DNA of 36,878 bases from JACQHJ01 sp964624955. Its GTDB lineage: Bacteria > Patescibacteriota > Microgenomatia > Levybacterales > UBA12049. The translations under genes were made by a program, and so were the position numbers. Within the stretch, counting starts at the first letter, position 1. Each line of letters begins with the position of its first letter. The notes under the pieces are model-generated. The model ran no database searches and was not told the origin of the DNA. It worked only from the letters and a program-made list of their open reading frames with translations. Below, piece by piece: positions 24,154 to 32,077 of the stretch. The DNA is taken from positions 1-36,878 of the forward strand of contig CAZUZF010000003.1 in NCBI GenBank assembly GCA_964624955.1, given 5' to 3'.

Positions 24154-24161
24154 GCATATAA

Positions 24162-24167
24162 ATCATA
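24162..24167 (-). promoter_or_regulatory. -10 element of the 24153 gene
   Basis: TATGAT lies in the 25-base gap after the GT-C gene and ends 9 bases before the ATG at 24153, giving a near-zero 5' leader. Confidence 0.4.
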
Positions 24168-24178
24168 GCAAATTTAAG

Positions 24179-25912
24179 CTAATCAACAAAACCATAAACA
24201 AAAGTATCACCAAATTTCTCTTTTAAAACAAGTCCTTCATTCTTGTTTAAATTTGATAAAACATAATTTCCATCTCCTAAAAGATAATATTTATTCTTAT
24301 AAAGGCTGTCATATTGATCTTTATTAACAACTATAAAATCAACCTCCATTGCCTTAATTTTATTAATAGACTCTGCTCTTGGAAAATTATTAAATAGATA
24401 TAAAACATCCTTTTGCCATTGTTGAGGTGAAAAACCGCTATATCCATTTACAGTTTTTCTAAAGCTTTTTGTGTAAAAATACTCCCTTTCAAGTTCTATA
24501 GCTGAATTTGGGGAATTCCAGTTAAAGATAGGCATAAAAATAAAGACTGAATTTTTTGGTGTAGCATCTATCCACTCATAAACTTTTGGAAACTCACTTA
24601 TGGATAAAACCTTATAAAATTTCATTGGGAAATTATATTCCGCTACAATTCCTAAAATTAAAACTAAATAGATAAGAAAAGCCTTTCTAAAGTTTTTTAA
24701 AATTATGGGTAAAATTAAAGCAATTAAAACAGCAAGGCAAAATATAAAAAGAATTTCCCATCTTGCAGAATTTCTAAAACCGGAAAAGCCAGGGATAATG
24801 TAATAAAAAAGCGCGTAGGGCAAAATAACGGGAAAAGGAGAATGAATAGTTTGTCTTGCAAAATGAAGTGCAGGACCAAAACTTAAGATTAAACCTAAAA
24901 GTCCTGTTGTTAAAAAGCTTTTTTGTAAAATATTGCCTTTCCTAAATCTTTTAATGCAGTAAAAAATTACAAAAAGGGAAAGAACGCTAAACACCAAACC
25001 AATATATCCCGTCTTTATTTCATCTGTCCTTGTATATTTTTGAGTATTGGATATGCTCATAAGCAAAGGTTGAAAGATCGTGTGCTCATTTGGGTAAATT
25101 AAGTCCTCAGGCTGAAGAGCAAAGTGAATTGCATCTCTTATATCCCGTTTTGCGTTATATTCTCTGTTTACATCCAGGTATGGTTTAATTATTGGTATAA
25201 CTAAAAGTATTGAAAATAAAACTATTAATATATTATTTCTTGTAAATATTTTCTTTATTGTCTTTCTATCTCTAAGCCAAAGAAAGAAAAGGTAAATGGA
25301 ATAAAAAAAGATTAAAAAGTAAGCCGGTAAAAAACTATTGTAGATTTGTAAAAGAAAAAAAAGCAAAGACAAGAAAAGATAACGGGATTTAAAGGTTTTT
25401 GTAAAATAAATAAAAAATAAAATAGATATTGGGATCCATTGAATTGAAAGAATTTGAATATGGGTTTTTTTATCCAACAATACAGGTGAGAAAATAAGTA
25501 AAAGTCCTGAGATCAAAGATGCCCAAAAATTTTTGGTTAAGTAAAAAGCAAGAACAAAGGTAAAGAATCCAACCATAAAGATTGAAGAAAGCAGGGTAAA
25601 ATTAACTATTGCAATTGGTTCCTTAAATAAAACCAATGGTATTATTCCCAAAACACTTGAAGTAATAAAAGTTTCCGAATAAGCAATTGGATTTAAGTAA
25701 GGATAATAAATAGAGCCTTCAAAAATACCTAATGGATTTGTAAAAAGTGAGTGAACCACCCAGTTCATTACGTAAGCTTCCAAATATTGGTCACCAAAAC
25801 CTGTTATGAATTTTCCTAAGTTAAAAATAAGAGGATATGTAATATAAACAGCACTTATTAAAAAAATAAGAAAGGCCAAAAAATATTTGATAAATTTATC
25901 TTTAAAAAGCAT
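24179..25912 (-). CDS. Polytopic membrane protein, GT-C-like glycosyltransferase
   Basis: The 577-residue protein has about 12 hydrophobic segments and a soluble C-terminal part of about 130 residues. The first outer loop contains an acidic motif near D41 (GFGDQYLEAYVMNWVVH), and the next has YYPYLNPIAYSE, a layout seen in GT-C membrane glycosyltransferases and YfhO-like proteins. A sugar-transfer role is inferred from this topology; the donor is unknown. It starts 7 bases after serC and seems to be in the serine operon, which has no obvious functional reason. Confidence 0.6.
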   Translation of the reverse strand: MLFKDKFIKYFLAFLIFLISAVYITYPLIFNLGKFITGFGDQYLEAYVMNWVVHSLFTNPLGIFEGSIYYPYLNPIAYSETFITSSVLGIIPLVLFKEPIAIVNFTLLSSIFMVGFFTFVLAFYLTKNFWASLISGLLLIFSPVLLDKKTHIQILSIQWIPISILFFIYFTKTFKSRYLFLSLLFFLLQIYNSFLPAYFLIFFYSIYLFFLWLRDRKTIKKIFTRNNILIVLFSILLVIPIIKPYLDVNREYNAKRDIRDAIHFALQPEDLIYPNEHTIFQPLLMSISNTQKYTRTDEIKTGYIGLVFSVLSLFVIFYCIKRFRKGNILQKSFLTTGLLGLILSFGPALHFARQTIHSPFPVILPYALFYYIIPGFSGFRNSARWEILFIFCLAVLIALILPIILKNFRKAFLIYLVLILGIVAEYNFPMKFYKVLSISEFPKVYEWIDATPKNSVFIFMPIFNWNSPNSAIELEREYFYTKSFRKTVNGYSGFSPQQWQKDVLYLFNNFPRAESINKIKAMEVDFIVVNKDQYDSLYKNKYYLLGDGNYVLSNLNKNEGLVLKEKFGDTFVYGFVD

Positions 25913-25919
25913 TAAGACT

Positions 25920-26999
25920 TTAAATAAATTCTTCTAAAGCTTTAATTAGTCTTTTAACGTCTTCTATTGTATGTGAAGGAAAATTACCAATACGAATATG
26001 TTTATCCTTATTTTCTCCATAGCCTCTACCTACAAATATGCCAATTTTGTTTAAAAAGCTGATTACATCCTTAGATGATCCTTTTGTTTTTGCAACAATT
26101 GTAGTTTGTGAGCGAACATTTGTATCTCCTACAAGTGGTTCAAAATATGAGTTGTTATCTAAAAATTCATAAATAATTTTTGCTTTTCGTACAGTTTCCT
26201 TTCTAATCTTACTAATCCCGTATGAAAGCATATCTTTTAAGACTTTATTTAACAGATAAATTGCCAAAACATTTGGCGTTTCAGGAGTCTCTGCTTTTTT
26301 AGAATAAGATAAAAGGGTTGGAAAATTGTGATACGTACCAATATCTTTTTTAAGTTTTAAAAGTTTTTGGGCTTTCTCTAATGCTTTTGGACTCACAACT
26401 ATTATACCAAGTCCTGAAGGCAGACCAAAGCCTTTTTGAACCGAGAAAAATACCAAATCAAGATATTTGTAATTTAAATTTCCAAAAGGAACTGCGGAAA
26501 CACTATCAACCGCTATAAGCAAATTTTTATTTTTAATCTCATAAACTTTTTCCATTGGAAAGTAAATTCCGCCACTTGTGTCATTTTCTGTAGCACACAA
26601 AAGCTCATAATTGGATAAGTTAAGATTTTTTAATTTATCACTATCTATTCTTTCTCCAAAGTTAGCCTTCAGGCTTTCTGCCTTTTTACCCAGGCCTTTT
26701 GCAATATTAAAAAATTTATCACCAAATGCTCCTGTTATTAAATGAAAACTTTTTTGATCCACACAATTATTTATAGATAATTCCATCCCCTCAGTTCCTG
26801 AGGAAATGAAAAAGACATTGTAGCTTGATGGAATTTTTAGAAGTTTTTTAAGTAATCCTACATTTTCAGAAAACATTTGATGGAATAAATCACCTCTGTG
26901 AGAAATGGATAAAATGTTATTGGTAATTCCATTTTTTAAATGTTTTGCTACCGTAGGATAATTTTGGGAAGGGCCAACTGTAAAAAAGACTTTTTTCAT
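25920..26999 (-). CDS. serC: Phosphoserine aminotransferase (class V)
   Basis: The 359-residue PLP enzyme converts 3-phosphohydroxypyruvate and glutamate to phosphoserine. It begins VFFTVGPSQNYP, has HRGDLFHQMF near 34-43, FISSGTEGMELS near 64-75, VDSVSAVPFG near 164-173, and the PLP lysine K189 in FFSVQKGFGLPSG. The C-terminal domain includes RSQTTIVAKTKG. Other class V enzymes, such as alanine-glyoxylate aminotransferase, share this fold. The direct neighbour upstream encodes both other serine-pathway enzymes with no spacing between the genes, which makes SerC the best reading. Confidence 0.88.
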   Translation of the reverse strand: MKKVFFTVGPSQNYPTVAKHLKNGITNNILSISHRGDLFHQMFSENVGLLKKLLKIPSSYNVFFISSGTEGMELSINNCVDQKSFHLITGAFGDKFFNIAKGLGKKAESLKANFGERIDSDKLKNLNLSNYELLCATENDTSGGIYFPMEKVYEIKNKNLLIAVDSVSAVPFGNLNYKYLDLVFFSVQKGFGLPSGLGIIVVSPKALEKAQKLLKLKKDIGTYHNFPTLLSYSKKAETPETPNVLAIYLLNKVLKDMLSYGISKIRKETVRKAKIIYEFLDNNSYFEPLVGDTNVRSQTTIVAKTKGSSKDVISFLNKIGIFVGRGYGENKDKHIRIGNFPSHTIEDVKRLIKALEEFI

Positions 27000-28892
27000 T
27001 TAATATAATATTCTTAATTTTATTGTTTCTTCTATATTTTTAAGCTTAATTTGTAAATCATCCGAATATTTTTTGTTAATATCTGTAATTACACACCCAA
27101 TTATATCATTTGTGCCTAAGATTTGATTCTCAATATTTGCACCGCTCTCAAAAAGAGCAGTATTAATTTTTGCAAGGACTCCAGGAACGTTTTTATGGAT
27201 ATGGATGAGTCTATGAATTTTTTGCATTTGAGAAAGATTAAGATTCGGAAAGTTAACAGATAGAGTAGTATTCCCAATATCTACAAAATCCATAAGCTTC
27301 TTACTAACAAACTCTCCAATGTCTTCTTGTGCTTCTTCCGTGCTTCCTCCGATGTGAGGAGTAAGAATAACATTTGGTAAGTTTCTAAGCAGTGATGTAA
27401 ATTTCTCTCCATTCCCGTTTGGCTCATTTGGAAAGACATCAACAGCCGTACCCTTAATTTTTCCATTAACAATATATTTACGTAAGGCTTGAATATCCAC
27501 TATAAAGCCCCTGCTTAGATTTAAGAATATGACTCCGTCTTTCATTTTTTTGAACTCTTTTTCACCTATTAAGTTGACATTAGATTTTCTTCCATCAACA
27601 TGTATTGTTATAACATCAGAGAGCTGTAAAAGCTTGGGAAGAGTTTGGCATTTTTTTACGTTTCCAATCGCCAATCTTTCAACTATGTCATAAAAATAAA
27701 CCTCCATGCCTAAACTTTGGGCAATAACCCCAAGTTGCGTGCCGATATTTCCGTAACCCACTATTCCCAAATGTTTTCCTCTAACTTCATGGCTTCCTCT
27801 TGCAGATTTATCCCAAATTCCAAGATGCAATTTATTATTTTTGTCAATTACGTTTCTATAAAGAACTATTATTTCCGCAATCGTAAGCTCGACTACGCTT
27901 TTGGTATTACTGTAAGGAGCATTAAAAACAACTATTCCTTTTTTTGTACATTCCAAAAGGTCGATCCTGTCAGTCCCTATACAAAATGCGCCTATGGCAA
28001 TTAGTTTCGGAGCATTTTCCAAAACTTTTTTGGAAATGGCGGTTTTTGATCTGACACCAAGTATTGAGACGTCTTTGATTTTTTCTATGAGACTTTCTTC
28101 ATCCAAAGCATTTTCTAAAAGTTCGGCATCGTATCCCTGATCTTCAAATTTTCTTGCTGCAGATTTATCAATATTTTCAGTTAATAAAACCTTCATCTTG
28201 CTTTTTGGATAAGACAGAGCCCTTGGGAGATTTAGGGAAAACAAAAACTCATCAAAACTATGAACTATTAAATCTGCTTTTTTAACTACGCTTTCTCTTT
28301 TTACATTCTCACAAAAGGCGACAAATTTTACGCTTTTGTTTAGCTTCTTTATTTCAAAATCCGTATATCCATCTCCTAAAACAAACACATTTCCTTCTAA
28401 ATGTAATGATTTTACGACTCTTGCCTTACCGTTTTCTTGAGAGAGAATATTTTTCTTGTCAAATCCCAAAACCTTATTGTTTTTACAAATAAAACTATTA
28501 GAAAGAATATGGTTTTCTAAAATACCAAACTTTTTAACAACAGGATAAATATATTCCTTAAATCCTCCGGAGATAATATAGATATTATCACTATGTTTTT
28601 TGAAAAAATCTTTATTCCTTTTAATAGAAGGCGTAATTTTTGTTTTAAGATGTTTTATTAGTTTATCTATATCCTCCTTTTTTATTGGGAGAAGAGATAA
28701 TCTTTTTGATAAAGACTCTGAAAACTTTATCTTTCCTTCCATGCCTAAAGCTGTAGTTTTCTTAATTTCCTTCGTAATTTCATCTTTATCGAGATTTTCT
28801 TTAAGAACAATCTCTGAAAGTTCGTCAATTGCTTCCACCTTTATAAAAGTGCTGTCAAAATCAATTATGTAATAGTTTTTCATTTTTACCAT
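27000..28892 (-). CDS. Bifunctional phosphoserine phosphatase / 3-phosphoglycerate dehydrogenase (SerB-SerA fusion)
   Basis: This 630-residue protein joins two serine-pathway enzymes. Residues 1-220 are a SerB-type HAD phosphatase: DFDST 11-15, motif II IISGGF 106-111, and GDGYTD 173-178. Residues about 233-545 are a SerA-type D-2-hydroxyacid dehydrogenase: NAD loop GYGNIG 379-384, catalytic R461 in LSRGFIVD, E490 in DVFPNEP and H513 in TPHIGGST. Residues about 560-630 form an ACT domain (KNVPGVLAKINTALFESGAN), usually a serine sensor. The fusion holds the first and last steps; serC follows at once. The start at 28892 is preceded by GGGAGG at a 7-base spacing; the ATG at 28883 is a possible alternative. 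Expression is probably attenuated by the leader upstream. Confidence 0.93.
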   Translation of the reverse strand: MVKMKNYYIIDFDSTFIKVEAIDELSEIVLKENLDKDEITKEIKKTTALGMEGKIKFSESLSKRLSLLPIKKEDIDKLIKHLKTKITPSIKRNKDFFKKHSDNIYIISGGFKEYIYPVVKKFGILENHILSNSFICKNNKVLGFDKKNILSQENGKARVVKSLHLEGNVFVLGDGYTDFEIKKLNKSVKFVAFCENVKRESVVKKADLIVHSFDEFLFSLNLPRALSYPKSKMKVLLTENIDKSAARKFEDQGYDAELLENALDEESLIEKIKDVSILGVRSKTAISKKVLENAPKLIAIGAFCIGTDRIDLLECTKKGIVVFNAPYSNTKSVVELTIAEIIVLYRNVIDKNNKLHLGIWDKSARGSHEVRGKHLGIVGYGNIGTQLGVIAQSLGMEVYFYDIVERLAIGNVKKCQTLPKLLQLSDVITIHVDGRKSNVNLIGEKEFKKMKDGVIFLNLSRGFIVDIQALRKYIVNGKIKGTAVDVFPNEPNGNGEKFTSLLRNLPNVILTPHIGGSTEEAQEDIGEFVSKKLMDFVDIGNTTLSVNFPNLNLSQMQKIHRLIHIHKNVPGVLAKINTALFESGANIENQILGTNDIIGCVITDINKKYSDDLQIKLKNIEETIKLRILY

Positions 28893-28893
28893 T

Positions 28894-28915
28894 AAAAAAC
28901 CTCCCTTTTGGGAGG
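28894..28915 (-). terminator. Intrinsic terminator (attenuator) directly before the serine operon
   Basis: On the minus strand CCTCCC (28915-28910), loop AAAA and GGGAGG (28905-28900) form a perfect hairpin followed by six T (28899-28894). G-U and A-U pairs can lengthen the stem to 10. The start codon of the fusion gene is two bases further on, and the 3' arm is also its ribosome-binding site, so the hairpin would stop transcription and hide the translation start at the same time. Confidence 0.8.
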
Positions 28916-28978
28916 CTCTGCTTGTTATTTGTTATTTCTTACAATACCATAAACCTCCCAAAGTTCAAATAGGAACTT
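28900..28978 (-). promoter_or_regulatory. Peptide-leader attenuator with competing hairpins
   Basis: There are four segments in order on the minus strand. Segment 1 is AAGTTC (28978-28973), within the Ser codons. Segment 2 is GAACTT followed by TGGGAGG (28966-28954). Segment 3 is CCTCCC (28915-28910). Segment 4 is GGGAGG (28905-28900) plus a T run. Segment 1 can pair with the first half of 2. TTTGGGAGG of 2 can pair perfectly over 9 bases with CCTCCCAAA of 3, which excludes the 3:4 terminator. A ribosome at the leader stop (28941-28939) would sit next to or over segment 2 and allow termination; one stalled at the early Ser codons would leave segment 2 free. The arrangement is visible; the mechanism is inferred. 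Confidence 0.7.
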
Positions 28979-29022
28979 AATGAAGGTGAAAAATTATTGT
29001 AAACGTCAACTCTGCTATTCAT
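28939..29022 (-). CDS. Serine-rich leader peptide of the serine operon
   Basis: This is a 27-codon ORF from ATG 29022 to TAA 28941-28939. Residues 1-11 are MNSRVDVYNNF and residues 12-19 are SPSLSSYL, so four of six residues at 12-17 are Ser, encoded TCA, TCA, AGT and TCC; a fifth Ser is at position 3. The rest is NFGRFMVL. The ATG is at or within a base of the predicted transcript start, so it would be read as a leaderless mRNA. Its position between a consensus promoter and a terminator in front of serine-synthesis genes is that of an amino-acid sensing leader peptide. It is too short to be judged by protein similarity. Confidence 0.7.
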   Translation of the reverse strand: MNSRVDVYNNFSPSLSSYLNFGRFMVL

Positions 29023-29028
29023 GTTTTT

Positions 29029-29056
29029 ATTATACATTAACAATCTTAACTGTCAA
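29029..29056 (-). promoter_or_regulatory. Consensus promoter of the serine operon
   Basis: TTGACA (29056-29051) and TATAAT (29034-29029) both match the sigma-70 consensus at all six positions, with a 16-base spacer. The predicted start is near 29022. This is the strongest promoter in the window, as expected for a transcript held back by an attenuator. Confidence 0.85.
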
Positions 29057-29065
29057 TAAAGAATT

Positions 29066-31768
29066 TTAGTTAGGCCAGTGACAATTTTTATATTTAACAG
29101 GAGTACCATCTGGTTTTTTATTTCCACACCAACATGGATCATTTCTTCCAAGTTTCTTCTTTGGCTTAATAGTTTTTTGATTATCTGATACTTCTTTGTT
29201 TATATTTTCTCCTGCTGCACTTTGGGTAACACCAGGTCTATCTAGTGGATTTTCAACAGGTGGATTTTGATGGACATGAATTTTATAAATTCTATGTACC
29301 ATTTCATCATCTATTGCATTTATTAATTGTTCAAACATTGTATACGCTTCATTTTTGTACTCAACTAACGGGTCTTTTTGGCCGTATCCTCTTAGACCAA
29401 TGCCCTGTCTTAAGTTGTCTATTGCGTCTAAGTGATCTACCCAAAGATTATCAATAACAGAAAGCGAGACAAATTTTTCAAGCTGCCTCATAACATCCTC
29501 TCCCATATCTTTTTCTCTTTTTTGATAAATATCATTTGCAATATTTACTAAAAAGTTTATTTTATCTTGCAAACTTCTAAGTTGCTCAAGCTGGCTGACA
29601 ATTTGCTTTAGTGACGGTTCATCAAAGGGAATAATCGTTCCGAAACTTTCTGCCATTTTTTCAGAAGGTGATTTTCCATCCTCAAAGCCTTCTAAATACA
29701 TATTTACAATCTCGGCAATACTTGCATGGATTTTTTCAATTAAATCCTCTCTTAAGTTACTGGATTTTTCATCTGTTTCTAAAATTGTTCTTCGTCTTTG
29801 ATAAATTATTTCTCTTTGTTTGTTTAATACATCATCATAGTCAACCAAATGTTTTCTGATATCAAAATTATACCCTTCAACCTTAACTTGGGCTTGCTCG
29901 ATAGCACGGGATACAAGAGGATGTTGAAGGGGAACGTCTTCTGGCATGTTAAATCTGGTCATAAGAGAAGAAATTGTATCTCCTCCAAAAAGCCTCATAA
30001 TATCGTCATCAAGGCCTACAAAAAACTGTGAAAGACCAGGGTCTCCTTGTCTTCCACTTCTTCCCCGCAGTTGATTATCAATTCTCCTTGACTCATGTCT
30101 TTCAGTTCCAATAACATATAATCCTTCTAAGCTTACTACCTCCTTGTGTCTCCTTTCCCATTGACTCCACTCCTTTGAATCTTTCTTATCAGTTCCATCA
30201 GGATTTTTAGGAGGCTGACCGCCTAAGATAATATCAACGCCGCGTCCTGCCATATTGGTTGCAACAGTAACTGCGCCTTTTTCTCCTGCTTTTGCAATAA
30301 TTTCAGCTTCTCTTTCATGGTTTTTGGCATTTAAGATTTCATGTTTTATACCTTTTCTTTTTAGAAGTTCGCTTACTATCTCATTTTTATCAATTGAGGT
30401 TGTTCCAACCAAAACAGGCTGTCCTTTTTTGTGTGCTTTTTCAATTTCAAGTGCAACAGCAGTAAACTTTGCCCTTGCTGTTTTGTATATTGCATCTGGC
30501 ATATCCCCTCTTATCATGTCTTTGTGTGTTGGGATAACAATAACATCAAGCTTATAAATTTTATGAAACTCTTCTGCTTCTGTTACCGCAGTTCCTGTCA
30601 TACCTGCCAAAATTTCATACATTCTAAAGTAGTTTTGCAGTGATACTGTTGCAAGTGTTTTAGATTCTCGCTGAATTGATACATTTTCTTTTGCCTCTAT
30701 TGCCTGGTGAAGCCCTTCAGAAAGCCTTCTTCCAATCATAAGTCTTCCTGTAAACTCATCAACCAAGATTACTTCACCCTCCTTTACTATATAATCTTTT
30801 TCTTTGTGAAATAGGGTTCTTGCTTTAAGTGCCGCTTCTAAATGATAAACAGTATCAAAGTCTTTCTCATAAATGTTGGCAATACCATAAAGCTTTTCAA
30901 TCTTTCCAATTCCATGGTCTGTTAAATGAGCGGTTCTAAGTTTCTCATCAATTTTGTAGTCAATTTCAGGCGTTAGTTTGTCAACCAGTCTTGCATACTC
31001 ATAATATTTCTGCGTTGGCTCTTCATCCGGTGCTGAAATAATATGGGGAGTTCTTGCCTCATCAATTAAAACAGAGTCAACTTCATCAACAATGGCAAAA
31101 TAAAAACCTCTTTGTGTCAGCGAATTTTTGTCTTGTGCCATATTATCCCTTAGATAATCAAAACCAAACTCGGAATTTATGCCATAAACAATATCAGTTT
31201 CATAAGCCTTCCTTCTTTCAATTGGTGACAAATGCATTAGTCTTACATCCAAAGCTTCTTTATTGGTAAATTTGGGATCAAATAAAAAAGACTGCTCGCT
31301 TATTATTGAAGAAACAGTTAATCCCAAAAAATTAAAGATTGGACCCATCCAACCAGCATCTCTTCTTGCCAAATAATCATTGACAGTAACCAAATGAACA
31401 CTTTTACCTGTAAGGGCATGTAAAAAAAGTGCTGGGGTAGCAGACAATGTTTTTCCTTCTCCTGTTTTTTGCTCTGCAATTTTTCCACGGGCCAAAGAGG
31501 CTGCTGCCATAAGCTGAACATCAAAAAGCCTTAAACCCAATGTTCTTACACCTGCTTCTCTAACCAAGGCAAAAGCTTCAGCCATGATACTTTCCAGTGG
31601 TTCGCCGTCTTCTACTCTTTCTTTTAGCTGCCTTGTTTTTTTGGGGAAATCCAAAGCCTTTAATTTTTTGACTTTTTCCTCCAAGCTATTAATTTGTTCA
31701 ACTAAGGTATCAAGTTTGCCAATTTCTTTTTCGTTTGTGTCAAATAATTTACCAAAGATATTTAACAT
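29066..31768 (-). CDS. secA: Preprotein translocase ATPase SecA
   Basis: The 900-residue motor pushes unfolded preproteins through SecYEG. It begins with the usual MLNIFGKLFD. Walker A is KTGEGKT at 101-107 and Walker B VDEVDSVLIDEARTP lies near 226-240. The preprotein-binding region follows, then VGTTSIDKNE, VTVATNMAGRGVDI and GTERHESRRIDNQLRGRSGRQGD. The C-terminus carries the zinc-binding SecB/lipid-contact tail, GRNDPCWCGN with KYKNCHWPN. No ribosome-binding site precedes the ATG; instead the stop of a 36-codon ORF lies 2 bases upstream, so coupled reinitiation is likely. Confidence 0.97.
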   Translation of the reverse strand: MLNIFGKLFDTNEKEIGKLDTLVEQINSLEEKVKKLKALDFPKKTRQLKERVEDGEPLESIMAEAFALVREAGVRTLGLRLFDVQLMAAASLARGKIAEQKTGEGKTLSATPALFLHALTGKSVHLVTVNDYLARRDAGWMGPIFNFLGLTVSSIISEQSFLFDPKFTNKEALDVRLMHLSPIERRKAYETDIVYGINSEFGFDYLRDNMAQDKNSLTQRGFYFAIVDEVDSVLIDEARTPHIISAPDEEPTQKYYEYARLVDKLTPEIDYKIDEKLRTAHLTDHGIGKIEKLYGIANIYEKDFDTVYHLEAALKARTLFHKEKDYIVKEGEVILVDEFTGRLMIGRRLSEGLHQAIEAKENVSIQRESKTLATVSLQNYFRMYEILAGMTGTAVTEAEEFHKIYKLDVIVIPTHKDMIRGDMPDAIYKTARAKFTAVALEIEKAHKKGQPVLVGTTSIDKNEIVSELLKRKGIKHEILNAKNHEREAEIIAKAGEKGAVTVATNMAGRGVDIILGGQPPKNPDGTDKKDSKEWSQWERRHKEVVSLEGLYVIGTERHESRRIDNQLRGRSGRQGDPGLSQFFVGLDDDIMRLFGGDTISSLMTRFNMPEDVPLQHPLVSRAIEQAQVKVEGYNFDIRKHLVDYDDVLNKQREIIYQRRRTILETDEKSSNLREDLIEKIHASIAEIVNMYLEGFEDGKSPSEKMAESFGTIIPFDEPSLKQIVSQLEQLRSLQDKINFLVNIANDIYQKREKDMGEDVMRQLEKFVSLSVIDNLWVDHLDAIDNLRQGIGLRGYGQKDPLVEYKNEAYTMFEQLINAIDDEMVHRIYKIHVHQNPPVENPLDRPGVTQSAAGENINKEVSDNQKTIKPKKKLGRNDPCWCGNKKPDGTPVKYKNCHWPN

Positions 31769-31770
31769 AC

Positions 31771-31881
31771 TTACTCAAGTCTAGCACATTCTAGCCTCAA
31801 AAAAAATCCCTCAACCTTGAGGATGAGGGATCCCAATTGATCAATTGGTAAATTTGGTAATGCTCCAAATAGCTTACCCAT
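31771..31881 (-). CDS. Small upstream ORF (36 residues) ending at secA
   Basis: The ORF starts at the ATG that directly follows the stop of the 9-codon ORF (TAAATG, same frame) and stops 2 bases before the secA ATG. The peptide starts MGKLFGALPNLPIDQLGS, and the second half is hydrophobic with scattered charges (LILKVEGFFLRLE). The bases that encode its middle also form the terminator hairpin at 31799-31831. It has no ribosome-binding site of its own. It may be a control ORF for secA or an accidental open frame. Confidence 0.4.
   Translation of the reverse strand: MGKLFGALPNLPIDQLGSLILKVEGFFLRLECARLE
31799..31831 (-). terminator. Intrinsic terminator in the secA leader
   Basis: On the minus strand ATCCCTCA (31831-31824) and TGAGGGAT (31813-31806) form a perfect 8-base stem with a 10-base loop, followed by eight T counted with the last stem base (31806-31799). 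It lies about 30 bases before secA and about 145 bases downstream of a promoter. A second CCTCA in the loop can pair with the same 3' arm. Confidence 0.75.
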
Positions 31882-31911
31882 TTATCTCTTCTTCTTTCTT
31901 CTCTTTGCCAT
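31882..31911 (-). CDS. Nine-residue basic leader ORF (MAKRRKKKR)
   Basis: The ATG at 31911 has the best ribosome-binding site of the region, AGGTGA seven bases upstream. The peptide is MAKRRKKKR, with seven basic residues in nine, ending in TAA, and the next ORF begins at the very next base. Runs of Lys and Arg slow ribosomes, so this could be a regulatory leader for secA. It could also be a tiny real protein. Confidence 0.5.
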   Translation of the reverse strand: MAKRRKKKR

Positions 31912-31979
31912 TATATTTCACCTACCTTTCTTTTAGAACTAGTCTTTTAATCTAAAAATAGTACTTAACTTAAGTTTAT

Positions 31980-32006
31980 ATTGTAATATTTTAAGTCTAA
32001 TGTCAA
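31980..32006 (-). promoter_or_regulatory. Promoter of the secA leader transcript
   Basis: TTGACA (32006-32001) is a perfect -35 box. The best -10 is TACAAT (31985-31980) at a short 15-base spacing; CAATAT at 17 is the alternative. A start near 31973 would give a leader of about 205 bases before secA. Confidence 0.5.
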
Positions 32007-32077
32007 GAAATTTTGCTTGCTTCAAAACGAGGACTTTAGATTGATTTAGCAGTAAATTTTAATAAAGCTTCCTTTTA

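Larger units (their letters stand above)
31769..32077. other. Intergenic region between serS and secA
   Basis: This 309-base gap is the longest in the window. Reading the minus strand it holds, in order, about 70 bases with no recognisable signal after serS, a promoter, an untranslated stretch, a 9-codon basic ORF, a 36-codon ORF and a terminator. A perfect 16-base palindrome, CCAATTGATCAATTGG, lies at 31833-31848 just before the terminator. Competing small hairpins, GGTAAGCT with AGC-A-TTACC and ATTTGG with CCAAAT, lie between 31880 and 31850. Confidence 0.7.

Noticed and set aside
28893..29065. T-box or metabolite riboswitch before the serine operon
   Set aside because: No T-box sequence (GGUGG-type) or known riboswitch core is visible, while a Ser-rich ORF with competing hairpins explains the region.
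31799..31980. Structured small RNA such as SRP RNA or 6S RNA between serS and secA
   Set aside because: The stretch is AT-rich, lacks the known core motifs, and contains a strong ribosome-binding site with an ORF.
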